From the NCBI GenBank assembly GCA_016714445.1, contig JADJNF010000004.1, positions 1 to 64,000 of the forward strand: a stretch of 64,000 bases of DNA, written 5' to 3'. The translations under genes and the position numbers were made by a program. Positions 36,724-47,900 of this stretch are shown piece by piece (positions within the stretch are counted from its first letter, which is position 1; each line of letters begins with the position of its first letter). The stretch comes from Saprospiraceae bacterium (GTDB taxonomy: Bacteria; Bacteroidota; Bacteroidia; Chitinophagales; Saprospiraceae). The notes under the pieces were generated by a model. The model was not told where the DNA came from. It ran no database searches and worked only from the letters and a program-made list of their open reading frames with translations.

Positions 36724-36891
36724 TTAATTGGTTTTATCGTTTTTGTCTATCATATCATCTTCAAGTAATATTCTGACACCCGGAGTATAATCGTCGTCAA
36801 ACTGTCCGTCTCTCACCGCCCAAAAAAAGGCAGCCAAAAAACCTCCTGCAACACACAAGCTAATGATGATAAGATACAGAATAATATTCAC
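36724..36891 (-). CDS. ccoS: cbb3 oxidase assembly protein CcoS
   Basis: About 55 aa from GTG at 36889-36891. One N-terminal helix (IILYLIIISLCVAGGFLAAF) followed by FWAVRDGQFDDDYTPGVRIL, the invariant CcoS motif. It is needed for cofactor insertion into cbb3 oxidase. The open frame extends to an ATG at 36954, but the added 21 residues (MVIYIICQLLN...) do not belong to the family, so the GTG is preferred. It is the first gene of the operon; the copper ATPase ccoI, which often precedes it, is not here. Confidence 0.8.
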   Translation of the reverse strand: MNIILYLIIISLCVAGGFLAAFFWAVRDGQFDDDYTPGVRILLEDDMIDKNDKTN

Positions 36892-37143
36892 TATTTTGAA
36901 TTTTGGTGCAAAGTAGAAACAGTTCAAAAGTTGACAGATGATATAAATCACCATAGATCATGATTCTTATTCGATGAAATATAAACTCTTTTAATTTGTC
37001 AAAATACAATTGCCTTTTGAAATAATAAAAACTTTTTTTGTACATTTTAATTTACTGTAAAGGAAAGCTTTTTCATTATTCCAACAAAAAAAAATAAAAC
37101 TAAAATTTAATTCATTTTGAGAACTGTTCTTGATTACAAGTAA

Positions 37144-37176
37144 TTGGTCGTAATAGAAGGCTCATTCGTATCTTTG
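37144..37176 (+). promoter_or_regulatory. Promoter of the esterase-S41-tsaB operon
   Basis: TTGG (37144-37147) as -33, 21 nt, then a perfect -7 TATCTTTG (37169-37176). The first ATG is at 37205, giving a leader of about 20 nt. Confidence 0.55.
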
Positions 37177-37204
37177 CAGCAATTTAAAAAATATTATCTA
37201 TTTG

Positions 37205-37978
37205 ATGAGTCCTAAGTTAAACTTTAAAATCATTGGTCTGGGAAAGCCAATCATAATATTACATGGCTTGTTCGGAATGCTTGACAATTGGTTAAATATG
37301 GCTAAAAGACTTGAAGATGCTGGTCATATGGTTGTTTTGGTGGACCAAAGAGATCATGGAAGGTCAGAACATACCAACGACTTTAGTTACCCCTTGCTTG
37401 CAGATGATCTACTTCATTTTATGGAAGAAAACTGGATACATGAGGCTGTACTTATAGGACATAGTATGGGAGGAAAAACCGGTTTGCAGTTTATTTCTGA
37501 ACATGAGGATATGATCTCTAAATTTATAGCTATCGATATTGGACCTAAAAAGTATATGGGCGGACATCAGGATGTGTTTGATGCTCTGTTTTCTGTAGAT
37601 ATAACACATCTTCAAAGCAGAAATGAAGCCGAATCTGTCATGATGACCAAATTGCATGACTATGGTACTGTGCAGTTTCTGATGAAAAATCTGACCAGAA
37701 AAAAAGAAGGTGGGTTTGAGTGGAAAATGAATCTGCCTTTATTATTTGCAAAATATGAAAACATTCTTGAAGGCATTGTATTTAGTCAACCTTGTCTTAC
37801 AGAAACTTGTTTTATAAGAGGAGAAAAATCAAATTATATTTTGGACGATGATATGGGTGATATTCTTAATGTAATCCCAAATTCCCAATTCATAACTATA
37901 CCCGATGCAGGACATTGGATCCATGTCGACAACCCAAATGAACTTTTTAATCAAATTAACGATTTTATAAGACATTAA
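37205..37978 (+). CDS. Alpha/beta hydrolase (YbfF-like esterase)
   Basis: 257 aa. Oxyanion region ILHGLFGMLDNW, nucleophile elbow GHSMGG with Ser87, and catalytic His in DAGHWIHVDNP near the end. It is most like YbfF/abhydrolase-6 esterases acting on acyl esters, including acyl-CoAs; substrate unknown. Start ATG 37205 (a TTG one codon earlier is unnecessary). Followed after 38 bp by the S41 protease gene on the same strand. Confidence 0.8.
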   Translation: MSPKLNFKIIGLGKPIIILHGLFGMLDNWLNMAKRLEDAGHMVVLVDQRDHGRSEHTNDFSYPLLADDLLHFMEENWIHEAVLIGHSMGGKTGLQFISEHEDMISKFIAIDIGPKKYMGGHQDVFDALFSVDITHLQSRNEAESVMMTKLHDYGTVQFLMKNLTRKKEGGFEWKMNLPLLFAKYENILEGIVFSQPCLTETCFIRGEKSNYILDDDMGDILNVIPNSQFITIPDAGHWIHVDNPNELFNQINDFIRH

Positions 37979-38016
37979 TTCATAAGTTTTACGTTTTATA
38001 ATTTAAATATCAAATA

Positions 38017-39654
38017 ATGTCCAAAAAATTCAAAGTTATACTTTTCTGCTTAGTTCTGATATCCGGAATGAGCACGGTAATAGTAAACAATGATAAACTT
38101 TTTGAAATCAGCAAAAACGTCGAAATTTTTATAAGTGTATACAGAGAACTCAACACAAATTTTGTGGATGAACTGGATCCGTCTACTATGATGCGAACTG
38201 CTATAGATGCTATGACAAACTCCCTTGATCCCTATACTAATTTTGTATCAGAATCTCAGGTAGAAAGTTATTGGATCAATGAAGATGATAAATATCAGGG
38301 GATAGGTGCAAAAGTAGGAATCATAAAAAATAAATTCAAAGTACTTGAACCCTACGAAGGTGGTCCGGCATTGGCAGCTGGTATTAAAGCCGGCGATGAG
38401 ATAATAGCTGTGGATGGTATAAATATAGAAGGTAAAAAATTGGATGAAATTAATGCTGTCCTGCGCGGGATACCAGGTACTGAATTAAATCTTACCATCA
38501 TCCCCAATGGAAAAACGGTCAGTGAAGTGAAAAAACTTACCAGAGGAGAAGTAAATATACCGAATGTACCATACTCAGGATTTGTATCTGATGATGTAGG
38601 TTATATTTCTCTGACGGTATTTACTCAGAATGCAGGATCAAATATCTCCAAAGCACTGAAGGAACTAAAGTCAAAAAATCCAAATATGTCAGGAGTCATA
38701 CTTGACCTACGTCATAATGGAGGAGGCCTGTTGCATGAAGCAGTCAACATTTGTAATATTTTCATACCAAATGGAGAGATAGTCGTAACAACAAAAGGTA
38801 AAATAAAGGAAAGGGATCAAACTTTTAAAACTATGACGCCACCTGTAGATCTTGATATACCGTTGGCCATACTTATAGATAAGAGATCTGCATCTGCATC
38901 AGAGATCGTTTCCGGGGTAATCCAGGACCTTGACAGAGGTGTCCTGATAGGACAAAGGTCTTTCGGAAAAGGTTTGGTACAAAACACCAAAGAGTTGCCT
39001 TATAATGCAAGATTGAAACTGACCACATCCAAATACTATATACCAAGCGGCAGATGTATCCAGGGCGTTGAGTATGAAAACGGAGAGCCGAAAGACATTC
39101 CTGATAGTCAGCGATCCGGTTTTAAAACTAAAAACGGACGTGTAGTCCTGGATGGAGGTGGAGTTTCCCCTGATATTAAACTTACCGGCAAAACAATTTA
39201 TCCTGTGACTCAGGCCTTGCTTGACCAGCATATGATATTCGAGTATGCCAACAAATATTGTAAAGGAAAAGATAGTATAGCAAAAGTAGGTTTATTCAAA
39301 TTCAATGATTTTCAGGATTTTACAGAATTTATTAAAAAACAAGGATTTCAATATGAACTTGAAGCAGAAAAATATCTTAATAAAATAAAGGAAAATCCAG
39401 GTATAAGCGATCCTAAAGATTTAATGGCTGACATCCAGAAATTGCAGAATAAGATAACATCTTCAAAGAGTGAAGAACTGATGAAAGCAAAAGAACAGAT
39501 CATCGACGAAATTGAAAAAGAAATCATTACCAGGTATTATTTTCAAAATGGAAAAGTCCAGCAAACACTTGATGATGATCCTGAAGTGAAAGAAGCCATT
39601 TCTGTATTAAAAGATAGCAACCGATACAAAGCCCTATTGGGAAAAAATAAATAA
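38017..39654 (+). CDS. S41-family C-terminal processing peptidase (CtpA-like)
   Basis: 545 aa. N-terminal membrane anchor or signal (VILFCLVLISGMSTVIV), a PDZ domain at about 85-170, then the S41 catalytic domain with LDLRHNGGGLL, Ser293 in RSASASEIVSG and Lys318 in GQRSFGKGLVQ; the 25-residue Ser-Lys spacing equals that of Tsp. A helical C-terminal domain of about 150 residues follows. It would trim or degrade envelope proteins in the periplasm. It shares one base with the tsaB start, so the two are coupled. Confidence 0.9.
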   Translation: MSKKFKVILFCLVLISGMSTVIVNNDKLFEISKNVEIFISVYRELNTNFVDELDPSTMMRTAIDAMTNSLDPYTNFVSESQVESYWINEDDKYQGIGAKVGIIKNKFKVLEPYEGGPALAAGIKAGDEIIAVDGINIEGKKLDEINAVLRGIPGTELNLTIIPNGKTVSEVKKLTRGEVNIPNVPYSGFVSDDVGYISLTVFTQNAGSNISKALKELKSKNPNMSGVILDLRHNGGGLLHEAVNICNIFIPNGEIVVTTKGKIKERDQTFKTMTPPVDLDIPLAILIDKRSASASEIVSGVIQDLDRGVLIGQRSFGKGLVQNTKELPYNARLKLTTSKYYIPSGRCIQGVEYENGEPKDIPDSQRSGFKTKNGRVVLDGGGVSPDIKLTGKTIYPVTQALLDQHMIFEYANKYCKGKDSIAKVGLFKFNDFQDFTEFIKKQGFQYELEAEKYLNKIKENPGISDPKDLMADIQKLQNKITSSKSEELMKAKEQIIDEIEKEIITRYYFQNGKVQQTLDDDPEVKEAISVLKDSNRYKALLGKNK

Positions 39655-40343
39655 TGGCGCTTATTCTTCAAATTGAAACTTCCACTGAAGTCTGTTCAGT
39701 GGCGCTAAGTAAAAACGGGCACCTTATACATTGTTATGAAACTTCCGATAGCAACAGTCACACAGAAAAACTAACATTGCTGATATCGCAGTGTTTGATT
39801 GATGCAGGTTATAAAATTTCACAGCTTGATGCTGTAGCTGTAAGCGATGGACCAGGTTCATATACATCATTAAGAATAGGAGTAGCTACCTCAAAAGGTA
39901 TCTGTTATGCTACAGGATGTCCTTTGATTATAGTAAATAGCTTAAGTACCCTTGCCTATGGCATAACAAAAGACAACATACATCAAAACGACATTATTGT
40001 ACCTATGATAGATGCGAGACGAATGGAAGTATATATGGCTGTACTAGATGATAGCTATAATATAATAGATCCCACAAAAGCTGCTATACTGGATAGTGAT
40101 TCTTTTTCCTTCTTTACTGGTATCAAAAACAATATCCATTTATGTGGCAACGGTGCTCAAAAGTGGTGGGATATTTATGGTACAGATCAGTTCTCTATCC
40201 ATCACATAAATACTTCAGCAAAATTTATGACTACCGAGTCATATAATGCCTATTTAGAAAATAGATTTACAGACATGATTGACTACACCCCCAATTATTT
40301 TAAATCTCCTAATATTACAAAATCATTAAAGAAAATATTATAA
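39654..40343 (+). CDS. tsaB: tRNA threonylcarbamoyladenosine biosynthesis protein TsaB
   Basis: 229 aa. ILQIETSTEVCSVALSKNG, then SHTEKLTLLISQ, then AVSDGPGSYTSLRIGVATSK and GICYATGCPLIIVNSLSTLA: the ASKHA-fold TsaB pattern. TsaB is the non-catalytic partner of TsaD, needed for the t6A modification of ANN-decoding tRNAs. It starts on the last base of the S41 gene stop (taATGg). TsaD is not in the window. A 153-bp gap follows before the regulators. Confidence 0.9.
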   Translation: MALILQIETSTEVCSVALSKNGHLIHCYETSDSNSHTEKLTLLISQCLIDAGYKISQLDAVAVSDGPGSYTSLRIGVATSKGICYATGCPLIIVNSLSTLAYGITKDNIHQNDIIVPMIDARRMEVYMAVLDDSYNIIDPTKAAILDSDSFSFFTGIKNNIHLCGNGAQKWWDIYGTDQFSIHHINTSAKFMTTESYNAYLENRFTDMIDYTPNYFKSPNITKSLKKIL

Positions 40344-40496
40344 TTTTTTGAACCATTTTCATTAAAATATAGTTAATTACATATATCTATAACTATCATA
40401 TAATAAAATAAAACAAAAAATTATTAATCACTTGAATGTTTGGTATGGTTATTGAATTATCCTATCTGAATTCCGTGAACTAACAAATCATTTCGC

Positions 40497-40835
40497 ATGA
40501 GAAATAAGAAGAACGAAACAGTTACGTTAAAGAAGGGGGGTAAGGAAGTACAGTTAGATTATGCTGACCTGAGAAAAGCAGTATTGGTACTGAGAGCCGT
40601 AAACCACAAACTTCGCCAAAGAATCATCGATCTTTTAGAAGATGGTGAAACCATGACAGTTACAGATATTTATATCAAACTGAGATTGGAACAGTCTGTA
40701 GCATCTCAGCATCTTGCCATCCTAAGGAGAGCAGGTGTAGTAGCCACTGACCGACAGGGTAAGTTCATATACTATTCTCTTGACAAAGAGAGATTGGGTC
40801 AAATATCATCCCTTGTGGAAGATTTAACCAGTTAA
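40497..40835 (+). CDS. ArsR-type winged-helix regulator, cysteine-free
   Basis: 112 aa. Winged helix: HKLRQRIIDLLEDGETMTVT, DIYIKLRLEQSVASQHLAIL and RRAGVVATDRQGKFIYYSL are the ArsR/SmtB pattern. There is no cysteine and only two histidines (HKLRQ and QHL), so the classical metal or thiol sites are missing; it probably senses something else, or acts constitutively as a dimer. The gene at 41043 is a paralogue. A possible promoter is TTTG 40439-40442, 20 nt, TATCTGAA 40463-40470 (weak). Confidence 0.8.
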   Translation: MRNKKNETVTLKKGGKEVQLDYADLRKAVLVLRAVNHKLRQRIIDLLEDGETMTVTDIYIKLRLEQSVASQHLAILRRAGVVATDRQGKFIYYSLDKERLGQISSLVEDLTS

Positions 40836-40978
40836 TAACTTACTTTCAGTCAACAACTATTATTTAATGATCATCAACAATTTATGTAGCTAAATTTACC
40901 TTTATCATCGTTTTGAGTTCCTTAAATGGACGAATTGAGATTTTTTTTTAATAAATTAGAATTTTTTTTAATATTTTC

Positions 40979-41009
40979 TTTGTCATTAAAAAATAACTCA
41001 TCATATTTG
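40979..41009 (+). promoter_or_regulatory. Promoter of the second ArsR-type gene
   Basis: TTTG (40979-40982), 19 nt, then CATATTTG (41002-41009), one mismatch to TAnnTTTG if the first base is C. It lies inside the longer open frame from 40926, so the true start is more likely ATG 41043. Confidence 0.4.
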
Positions 41010-41042
41010 TGCCAAGGTCTTAAAAATAAAATAAGGAATACA

Positions 41043-41351
41043 ATGAGAGGTACAAAGGTTACTTTCGACAGTGATAAGTTACATTATTCGTCGGAGTTGA
41101 TGAGAGCTTTAGCTCACCCGTTAAGATTAAAAATTTTGGAGTTTATTGATGACAACAAATCTATCAATGTTAACAAAATTTACAGCAATCTTGATTTAGA
41201 ACAAAGTATTACATCCCAGCATCTGAAAATACTCAGAATGTCGGGAGTAGTATCGGTAGAAATTACCGGAAAATATCACATATATCATATTAATTATGAT
41301 GTGGTAAACAAAGCAAGTTTTGCTGTCAACAGATTTGTTGGAAAAAATTAA
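41043..41351 (+). CDS. ArsR-type winged-helix regulator, cysteine-free paralogue
   Basis: 102 aa from ATG 41043. ELMRALAHPLRLKILEFIDD, then NKIYSNLDLEQSITSQHLKI and LRMSGVVSVEITGKYHIYHI: the same winged-helix fold as the upstream gene, sharing the recognition helix pattern LEQS.(V/I)(A/T)SQHL.ILR. Again no cysteine. An open frame continues up to 40926, but that part is poly-Phe/Leu-rich and contains the promoter, so it is excluded. A terminator follows at 41383. The two regulators may act as a pair (inference). Confidence 0.78.
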   Translation: MRGTKVTFDSDKLHYSSELMRALAHPLRLKILEFIDDNKSINVNKIYSNLDLEQSITSQHLKILRMSGVVSVEITGKYHIYHINYDVVNKASFAVNRFVGKN

Positions 41352-41382
41352 GCAAAACACTTTCCAATTAAAAGATAAAATA

Positions 41383-41412
41383 GCAGCCATATTAATTTAT
41401 GGTTGCTTTTTT
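41383..41412 (+). terminator. Rho-independent terminator after the second ArsR-type gene
   Basis: GCAGCCATA pairs with TATGGTTGC (one G-T pair) around a short AT loop, followed by a T6 run from about 41407. Confidence 0.7.
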
Positions 41413-41522
41413 AGTTTATACTATTGAAAAACACATGCACTACACTAAAAAACTATACCATACATTATATGATCAGAAATATTAGCAGGCTTTGACCTTA
41501 TTTTAAGCTAATTTTTTTATAC

Positions 41523-41738
41523 TCAAAATAAATTGGTTTGCAAAAATTTCATCATCCAAATTATTGATAATGAGTAAGGACGAAGTTTATGTTTACCCAA
41601 AGCGGTAATACTAAGCTTGTCTTTAAAGACATTTATCGTCTTTATAATGGCGACAGAATTTTTTGTCTCGATGAAGACATGAGTATCATCGTCTTTGAAA
41701 AATAAATTCTCGTCAATATATATTTTCAAAGCCACCAT
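41523..41738 (-). CDS. Small hypothetical protein (uncertain)
   Basis: 71 codons from ATG 41736-41738, beginning MVALKIYIDENLFFKDDDTH and including VFIETKNSVAIIKTINVFKD. It is not recognised. The first 55 residues have a mixed beta-like pattern, but the end looks like read-through of non-coding DNA. It sits alone in a convergent region between a terminator and the giant gene. Could be a real small gene, the end of a decayed one, or chance. Confidence 0.3.
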   Translation of the reverse strand: MVALKIYIDENLFFKDDDTHVFIETKNSVAIIKTINVFKDKLSITALGKHKLRPYSLSIIWMMKFLQTNLF

Positions 41739-41864
41739 TTATTTTTTTATCAGTTTCCTATTTCAATAACTTTTTTATAAGATAAAAATTGGATTCTCAC
41801 TTTTTACTAAAAAAAATAATATCCCTAAGTGTTGGTACGACAATCTAAAAATCCAAATACAATT

Positions 41865-41901
41865 GAAGAGCGGTATTCTCCATTTGAAAATACCGCTCTT
41901 C
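41865..41901 (-). terminator. Hairpin terminator downstream of the giant repeat-protein gene
   Basis: Perfect 13-bp arms GAAGAGCGGTATT (41865-41877) and AATACCGCTCTTC (41889-41901), 25 nt past the stop codon on the minus strand. The T-run after it is weak and displaced. Confidence 0.65.
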
Positions 41902-41925
41902 ATTCATCACTATTTAACCAAAATA

Positions 41926-44900
41926 CTATTTAATCAATATCAGCTTTTCTGTAAATAACCTGGTTCCATTTTTTACCTCCAGAAAATAAATACCATCCGT
42001 GATATTTTCCGGAATTATTATTGAGACATTATTTAATGAATTAATAATGAATTGCGGATTTTCTGATATTACAGTTTTACCATCTACACTCAAAATCCTG
42101 ATTACTAAATTCGGATCTATAACACTCTCAGAAGCCAGATTGATTCTATCACTTGCAGGGTTAGGATAAACAATAAAAGGTCTGGCCATCATGACATGTA
42201 TAGAGATACTTTCTGTGTCTTCACATTCATTACAATCCGTTACAGTAACTCTATAAAATGTCGAACTGGATGGTGTAACTGTAATACTTGATGTGGTAGC
42301 ACCATTTGACCAAAGATATTTTATACTGTTCAGTCCTGGATTCTGGTCGCTGCATATTGAATTACCAGAAATTACTGGACTTAATTCTACTGTCTCACCA
42401 AGATTGATCATCCTATCGGGCCCTAAATCTGCCATCAGACAAGCTACTGTAACTTCATATTCTTCAACGCTACTGCAACCTGAACAATCTGTAACGGTAA
42501 CCGTGTATGTTGTCGATTCGATAGGATTTACTGTAATAGATGTCCCCATTTCACCATTTGACCAATGATATGAAGTGATTTCCTTGGTAGTACCCTGGCA
42601 ACAACCTCCTAGTACTTTAATTTCATCAATATCCCAAATAGACTCCACAGCATCATTATTTATGGTGCAATAAGGTACCAATTCAAAAAGATAAGTAGCA
42701 GGTGTTAATGTTTTGAAATTATCATTTTCAGAAAAATCAAAACTCTCAAGACCCCAAGTTTTGTTTGTATTGAGATTATCTTCATAATATATGTATTCAC
42801 CGTTTTTGCTTACTCTGATTAGATACTTTGTCGCATAATTATTTGGACCGGTCGGCCCTCCAACCCATCTAAAATTCTCAGGAGATTGCTCATAAAATTG
42901 AAGTCCTGTAATTTGACCGGACTGCAAAGGATTTATTGTTATATGGAATCTAAGCGCCTGGCTAAAGTCTACTTTTGATGGATTACATGTTTTTTGGGTA
43001 CCGATGCACATACCAATGCTTCCGTCAGGACCCGGCGTACAAGAATGTTTGTTGTTATTTAATCTATGAACATTACTTGCGGTTACACTTGTACATGATC
43101 CATTTGCAGTGATTGGTGTAAACTCTGAATAATCCATGTGGGTTCCCAGGTTCATCACAGAATGACAAGCATCCAAATTCCAATAGGATAATACTACAGG
43201 AGCGTTTACCTTACATTCCCCAGGACAATTGTTAAGTGAGCTACCAGTAGCTACCAAAACCGTAGAGTCGCCTTTACAAATATTATTCGGACCTACTATT
43301 TGAATTGCAGGTGCTTGATTAATGAAAATCATTATAGACGCGCTCGCTGTACAACCCTGTTGAGTAGAAACAGTAACACTATAAGTAGTTGCCGATAATG
43401 GCGAAACTGTAATTGATGATGTCGTTGATCCATTGCTCCAAATATAAGATGTGCCACCAGATGCTGACAATATTGTAGATTGTCCGCTACAAATGTTATT
43501 AACACCGGAAATTAAAGCAACTGGCAATGAATTTACTACAACAACAATATTTTTTGTATTCTGACATCCTTTGACATCCGTTACTGTAACGGTGTAATTA
43601 GTTGTTACCGTTGGATTTACAGTTATACTACTTGTAGTCAAACCGTTGCTCCATACAAAACCAATACCTCCTCCTGTTGTCAATATTGTACTTTCTCCTA
43701 AGCATATGTCATTATCTCCACCAATAGTAACTATAGGTAATGAATTCACTATAACTGTCGTACTTGTATTTGACTGGCACCCTTTACCATCAGTAACCGT
43801 TACACTATAACTAGTTGATATCTCAGGATTTACTGTGATGCTCTTTGTTGTCAATCCATTGCTCCAAATATATCCTATACCTTCCGAAGCTGTCAATGTT
43901 GTGTTTTCTCCTCTACAAATTTCAATATCTCCGCTTATATTGACCAAAGGCAGCGCATTCACCTGTACTGTCACATCTGTCGAACTACTACATCCATTAC
44001 CATCTGTTACCGTTACGCTATAAGTCGTATTAGTTGTCGGACCGACTGATATGCTACTTGCCGTCGATCCGTTGCTCCATGCATAGCTACTTCCGCCACT
44101 GGCCGTCAATGTTGTGCTCTCTCCGCTACATAGCTCATTGTCACCAACGATTGTTGGGGTTGGTAAGATGTTTACCTTAACCGTTGAACTCGTATTGGCA
44201 TTACATCCATTCCCATCTGTTACCATTACGCTATAGGTCGTATTAGTTGTCGGACTGACTGATATGCTATTTGACGTTGATCCATTGCTCCAAACATAAC
44301 TACTTCCACCACTGGCCGTCAGTGTTGTACTTTCTCCATTGCAGATCTCAGTGTCACCAACAATTGTTGGGGTTGGTAAGATGTTTACCTTAACCATCCT
44401 ACTCGTATTGGCATTGCATCCATTATCATTTGTTACCGTTACACTGTAGGTTGTATTTATTGTTGGATTTACTGATATGCTATTTGACGTTGATCCGTTA
44501 CTCCAAACATAACTACTTCCGCCACTGGCCGTCAGTGTTGTACTTTCTCCATTGCAGATCTCAGTGTCACCAACGATTGTTGGGGTTGGTAAGATGTTTA
44601 CCTTCACTGTTACACTAGCACTTGCGCTACATCCATTACTATCAGTTACCTTTACACTATAAGCCGTATTAGTTGTTGGACTGACAGATATACTACTTGC
44701 CGTCGATCCATTATTCCATAAATAACTACTTCCGCCACTGGCTATCAGTGTCGTACTTTCTCCATTGCAGATCTCATTATCTCCACTGATCGATGGGGTT
44801 GGTAAAGGATTTACAATAACCATCACACTCGTGCTCGCACTGCATCCATTCCCGTCTGTTACCGTTACGCTATAAGTCGTATTTGCTGTCGGACTGACTG

Positions 44901-47900
44901 ATATGCTACTTGCAGTTGATCCGTTGCTCCAAACATAACTACTTCCGCCACTGACCGTCAGTGTTGTACTTTCTCCATTGCAGATCTCAGTGTCACCAAC
45001 AATTGTTGGGGTTGGTAGGATGTTTACCTTAACCGTCGAACTCGTATTGGCATTGCATCCATTGTCATCTGTTACCGTTACACTATAGGTTGTATTGATT
45101 GTTGGATTGACTGATATGCTATTTGACGTTGATCCGTTGCTCCAAACATAACTACTTCCGCCACTGGCCGTCAGTGTTGTACTTTCTCCATTGCAGATTT
45201 CTGTGTCGCCAACGATTGTTGGGGTTGGTAAGATGTTTACCTTCACTGTTACACTAGCACTCGCGCTACATCCATTACTATCAGTTACCTTTACACTATA
45301 AGTCGTATTAGTTGTTGGACTGACAGATATACTACTTGCCGTCGATCCATTACTCCATACATAACTACTTCCGCCACTGGCTATCAGTGTCGTACTTTCT
45401 CCATTGCAGATCTCATTATCTCCACTGATAGATGGGGTTGGTAATGCATTTACCTTCACTGTCACACTAGTGCTCCCACTGCATCCGTTCCCGTCTGTTA
45501 CCGTAACCCCATACGTCGTCGTTGTTGTAGGGTTTACTGTTATACTACTTGTTGTTGCTCCGTTGCTCCACTCATAAATACTTCCGCCACTGGCCGTCAA
45601 AGTTGTGCTTTCTCCAAAACATAACTCATTGTCTCCAGTGATCGATGGGGTTGGCAATGGGTTGACTATTACCGTCACACTTGTGTTTGCGGTACATCCT
45701 TTATTGTCGGTTACTGTAACACTATATGTCGTTGTAGTCGTTGGGCTTACATTGATCAGGCCTGTTGTCGACCCGTTGCTCCATACATAACTACTTCCTC
45801 CAACTGCAAATAATCCTGTACTCTCCCCTCTGCAGATCTCTGTGTCACCAATAATCGATGGCGTCGGAAGTGGATTTACCAAAACCGTCACACTCGATGT
45901 GCCTGAACAGCTATTCCCGTCCGTTACCGTCACTCCATACGTCGTGGTGGTTGTCGGGTTAACTGTAATGCTGCTTGTTGTTGCTCCGTTGCTCCATTCA
46001 TAACTGCTTCCACTACCCGCTGTCAGTGTAGTGCTCTCTCCGAAACATAGTTCATTGTCGCCGCTGATCGTTGGCGCAGGTAAGCTGTTCACCGTCACCG
46101 TCACTGCGCCCGTATTCACACAGCCATTAGCATCCGTCACTTCTACACTATATGTCGTCGTCTCTGTAGGACATACCGTTACTTCATCTACATTTATCGG
46201 ACTTGTCCCCGGATTACCGCAATCTCCGCACGTCGCATTGTCCCCACGGTAATCCATCGGTAATCCTTCCGTCACCAGTGTCAATAATCCACTCTCCCTG
46301 TCTATCCTGAACAGTCTGCCTCGATCTACCTGCAAGCCATACAGTTCCCCTCCTCTAAAATATATACCTCCAAATTCATCTGTCTTCACTCCCGTTACTC
46401 CTGTGTAGATGCCATTGCTAACCGGTCCGGCTACACAGTTCGTACTCGCTGTTCCCATATCCATTCTGAACAATGCATTCTCTATCCCAAAATACGAATA
46501 CATCGTCTTCCCGTCTTCACTCAGTGCCCAGTCCTGGATGCCTCCTGATGGCTCCCGTCCCGATGGGTCCAGTGCATACCGCTGGAAGGCTTCTATACAT
46601 GCATCCATATAAGGCTTACATCCAGGCAATACCGATATCACCCGGTAATTCACATTACTTCCATTACCGTGATTGTTCAGGTCTATACTTCCCAAATAGA
46701 TCGTATAATCTACTATGCTGAATGTCAATGGATTGATCAATGCAGATACTGCCGGAAAATAATAGATTCCTTCCTTCGATACTTCGCCGATATACGCCAT
46801 GATGCCTGTCGTTCCCGTTAATCCGTATGGATTCGGTGGCTGGGGTATTTCATTCAGTATACTCAGCGCTGCTGTCTCCGGATTTATCCTTACAAAATTC
46901 GCCCGCAATGCATCTGTTATCGTATTGCCTCGCATTTTCATACCATAGATATAGGGCGTATTTCCTCCCTGACAATAGTAACCTATACCGTTGACATTAT
47001 TCGTCCCAAGGCTGCCTATCGTCGTCAGATTATTACCCGAATTAATCACATACAAACTCTGGTCACTGCCTCCCTGTGGTCCGCCTACATAAAAGGCGCC
47101 GCTGCAACTGTAGCCGTTTGACATCACATTGCTCCACTCATAGCTTACTCCTCCACTCGCCGTGAGGGTCGTACACTCATTTAAACATATCTCTTTGTCC
47201 CCACTGATGTTCACCTCCGGTAACGCATTTACCTTCACTGTCACACTTGTGCTCCCACTGCATCCGTTCCCGTCTGTTACCGTAACCCCATACATCGTCG
47301 TTGTTGTAGGGTTTACTGTTATACTACTTGTTGTTGCTCCGTTGCTCCACTCATAAATACTTCCGCCACTGGCCGTCAAAGTTGTACTTTCTCCAAAACA
47401 TAACTCATTGTCTCCAGTGATCGATGGGGTTGGCAATGGGTTGACTATAACCGTCACACTTGTGTTTGCGGTACATCCTTTATTGTCGGTTACTGTAACA
47501 CTAAACGTCGTTGTAGTCGTTGGGCTTACATTGATCAGGCCTGTTGTCGACCCGTTGCTCCATACATAACTGCTTCCTCCAACTGCAAATAATCCTGTAC
47601 TCTCCCCTCTGCAGATCTCTGTGTCTCCAATAATCGATGGCGCAGGAAGTGGATTTACCACAACCGTCACACTCGATGTGCCTGAACAGATATTCCCGTC
47701 CGTTACCGTCACTCCATACGTCGTGGTGGTTGTCGGGTTAACTGTAATGCTGCTTGTTGTTGCTCCGTTGCTCCATGTATAATTACTTCCGCCAATCGCT
47801 GTCAGAATTGTACTTTCACCAAAGCATATCTCTGTGTCGCCGCTGATCGTCGGGGTCGGAAGGCTATTTACTTTTACCGTTACTGTTGCCGTCGTCACAC

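Noticed and set aside
36892..36954. N-terminal extension of CcoS
   Set aside because: The 21 extra residues do not match the family; GTG 36891 gives the usual length and leader-helix start.
40926..41042. Upstream start for the second ArsR-type gene
   Set aside because: The added 39 residues are Phe/Leu-rich, not of the family, and the promoter lies inside them.
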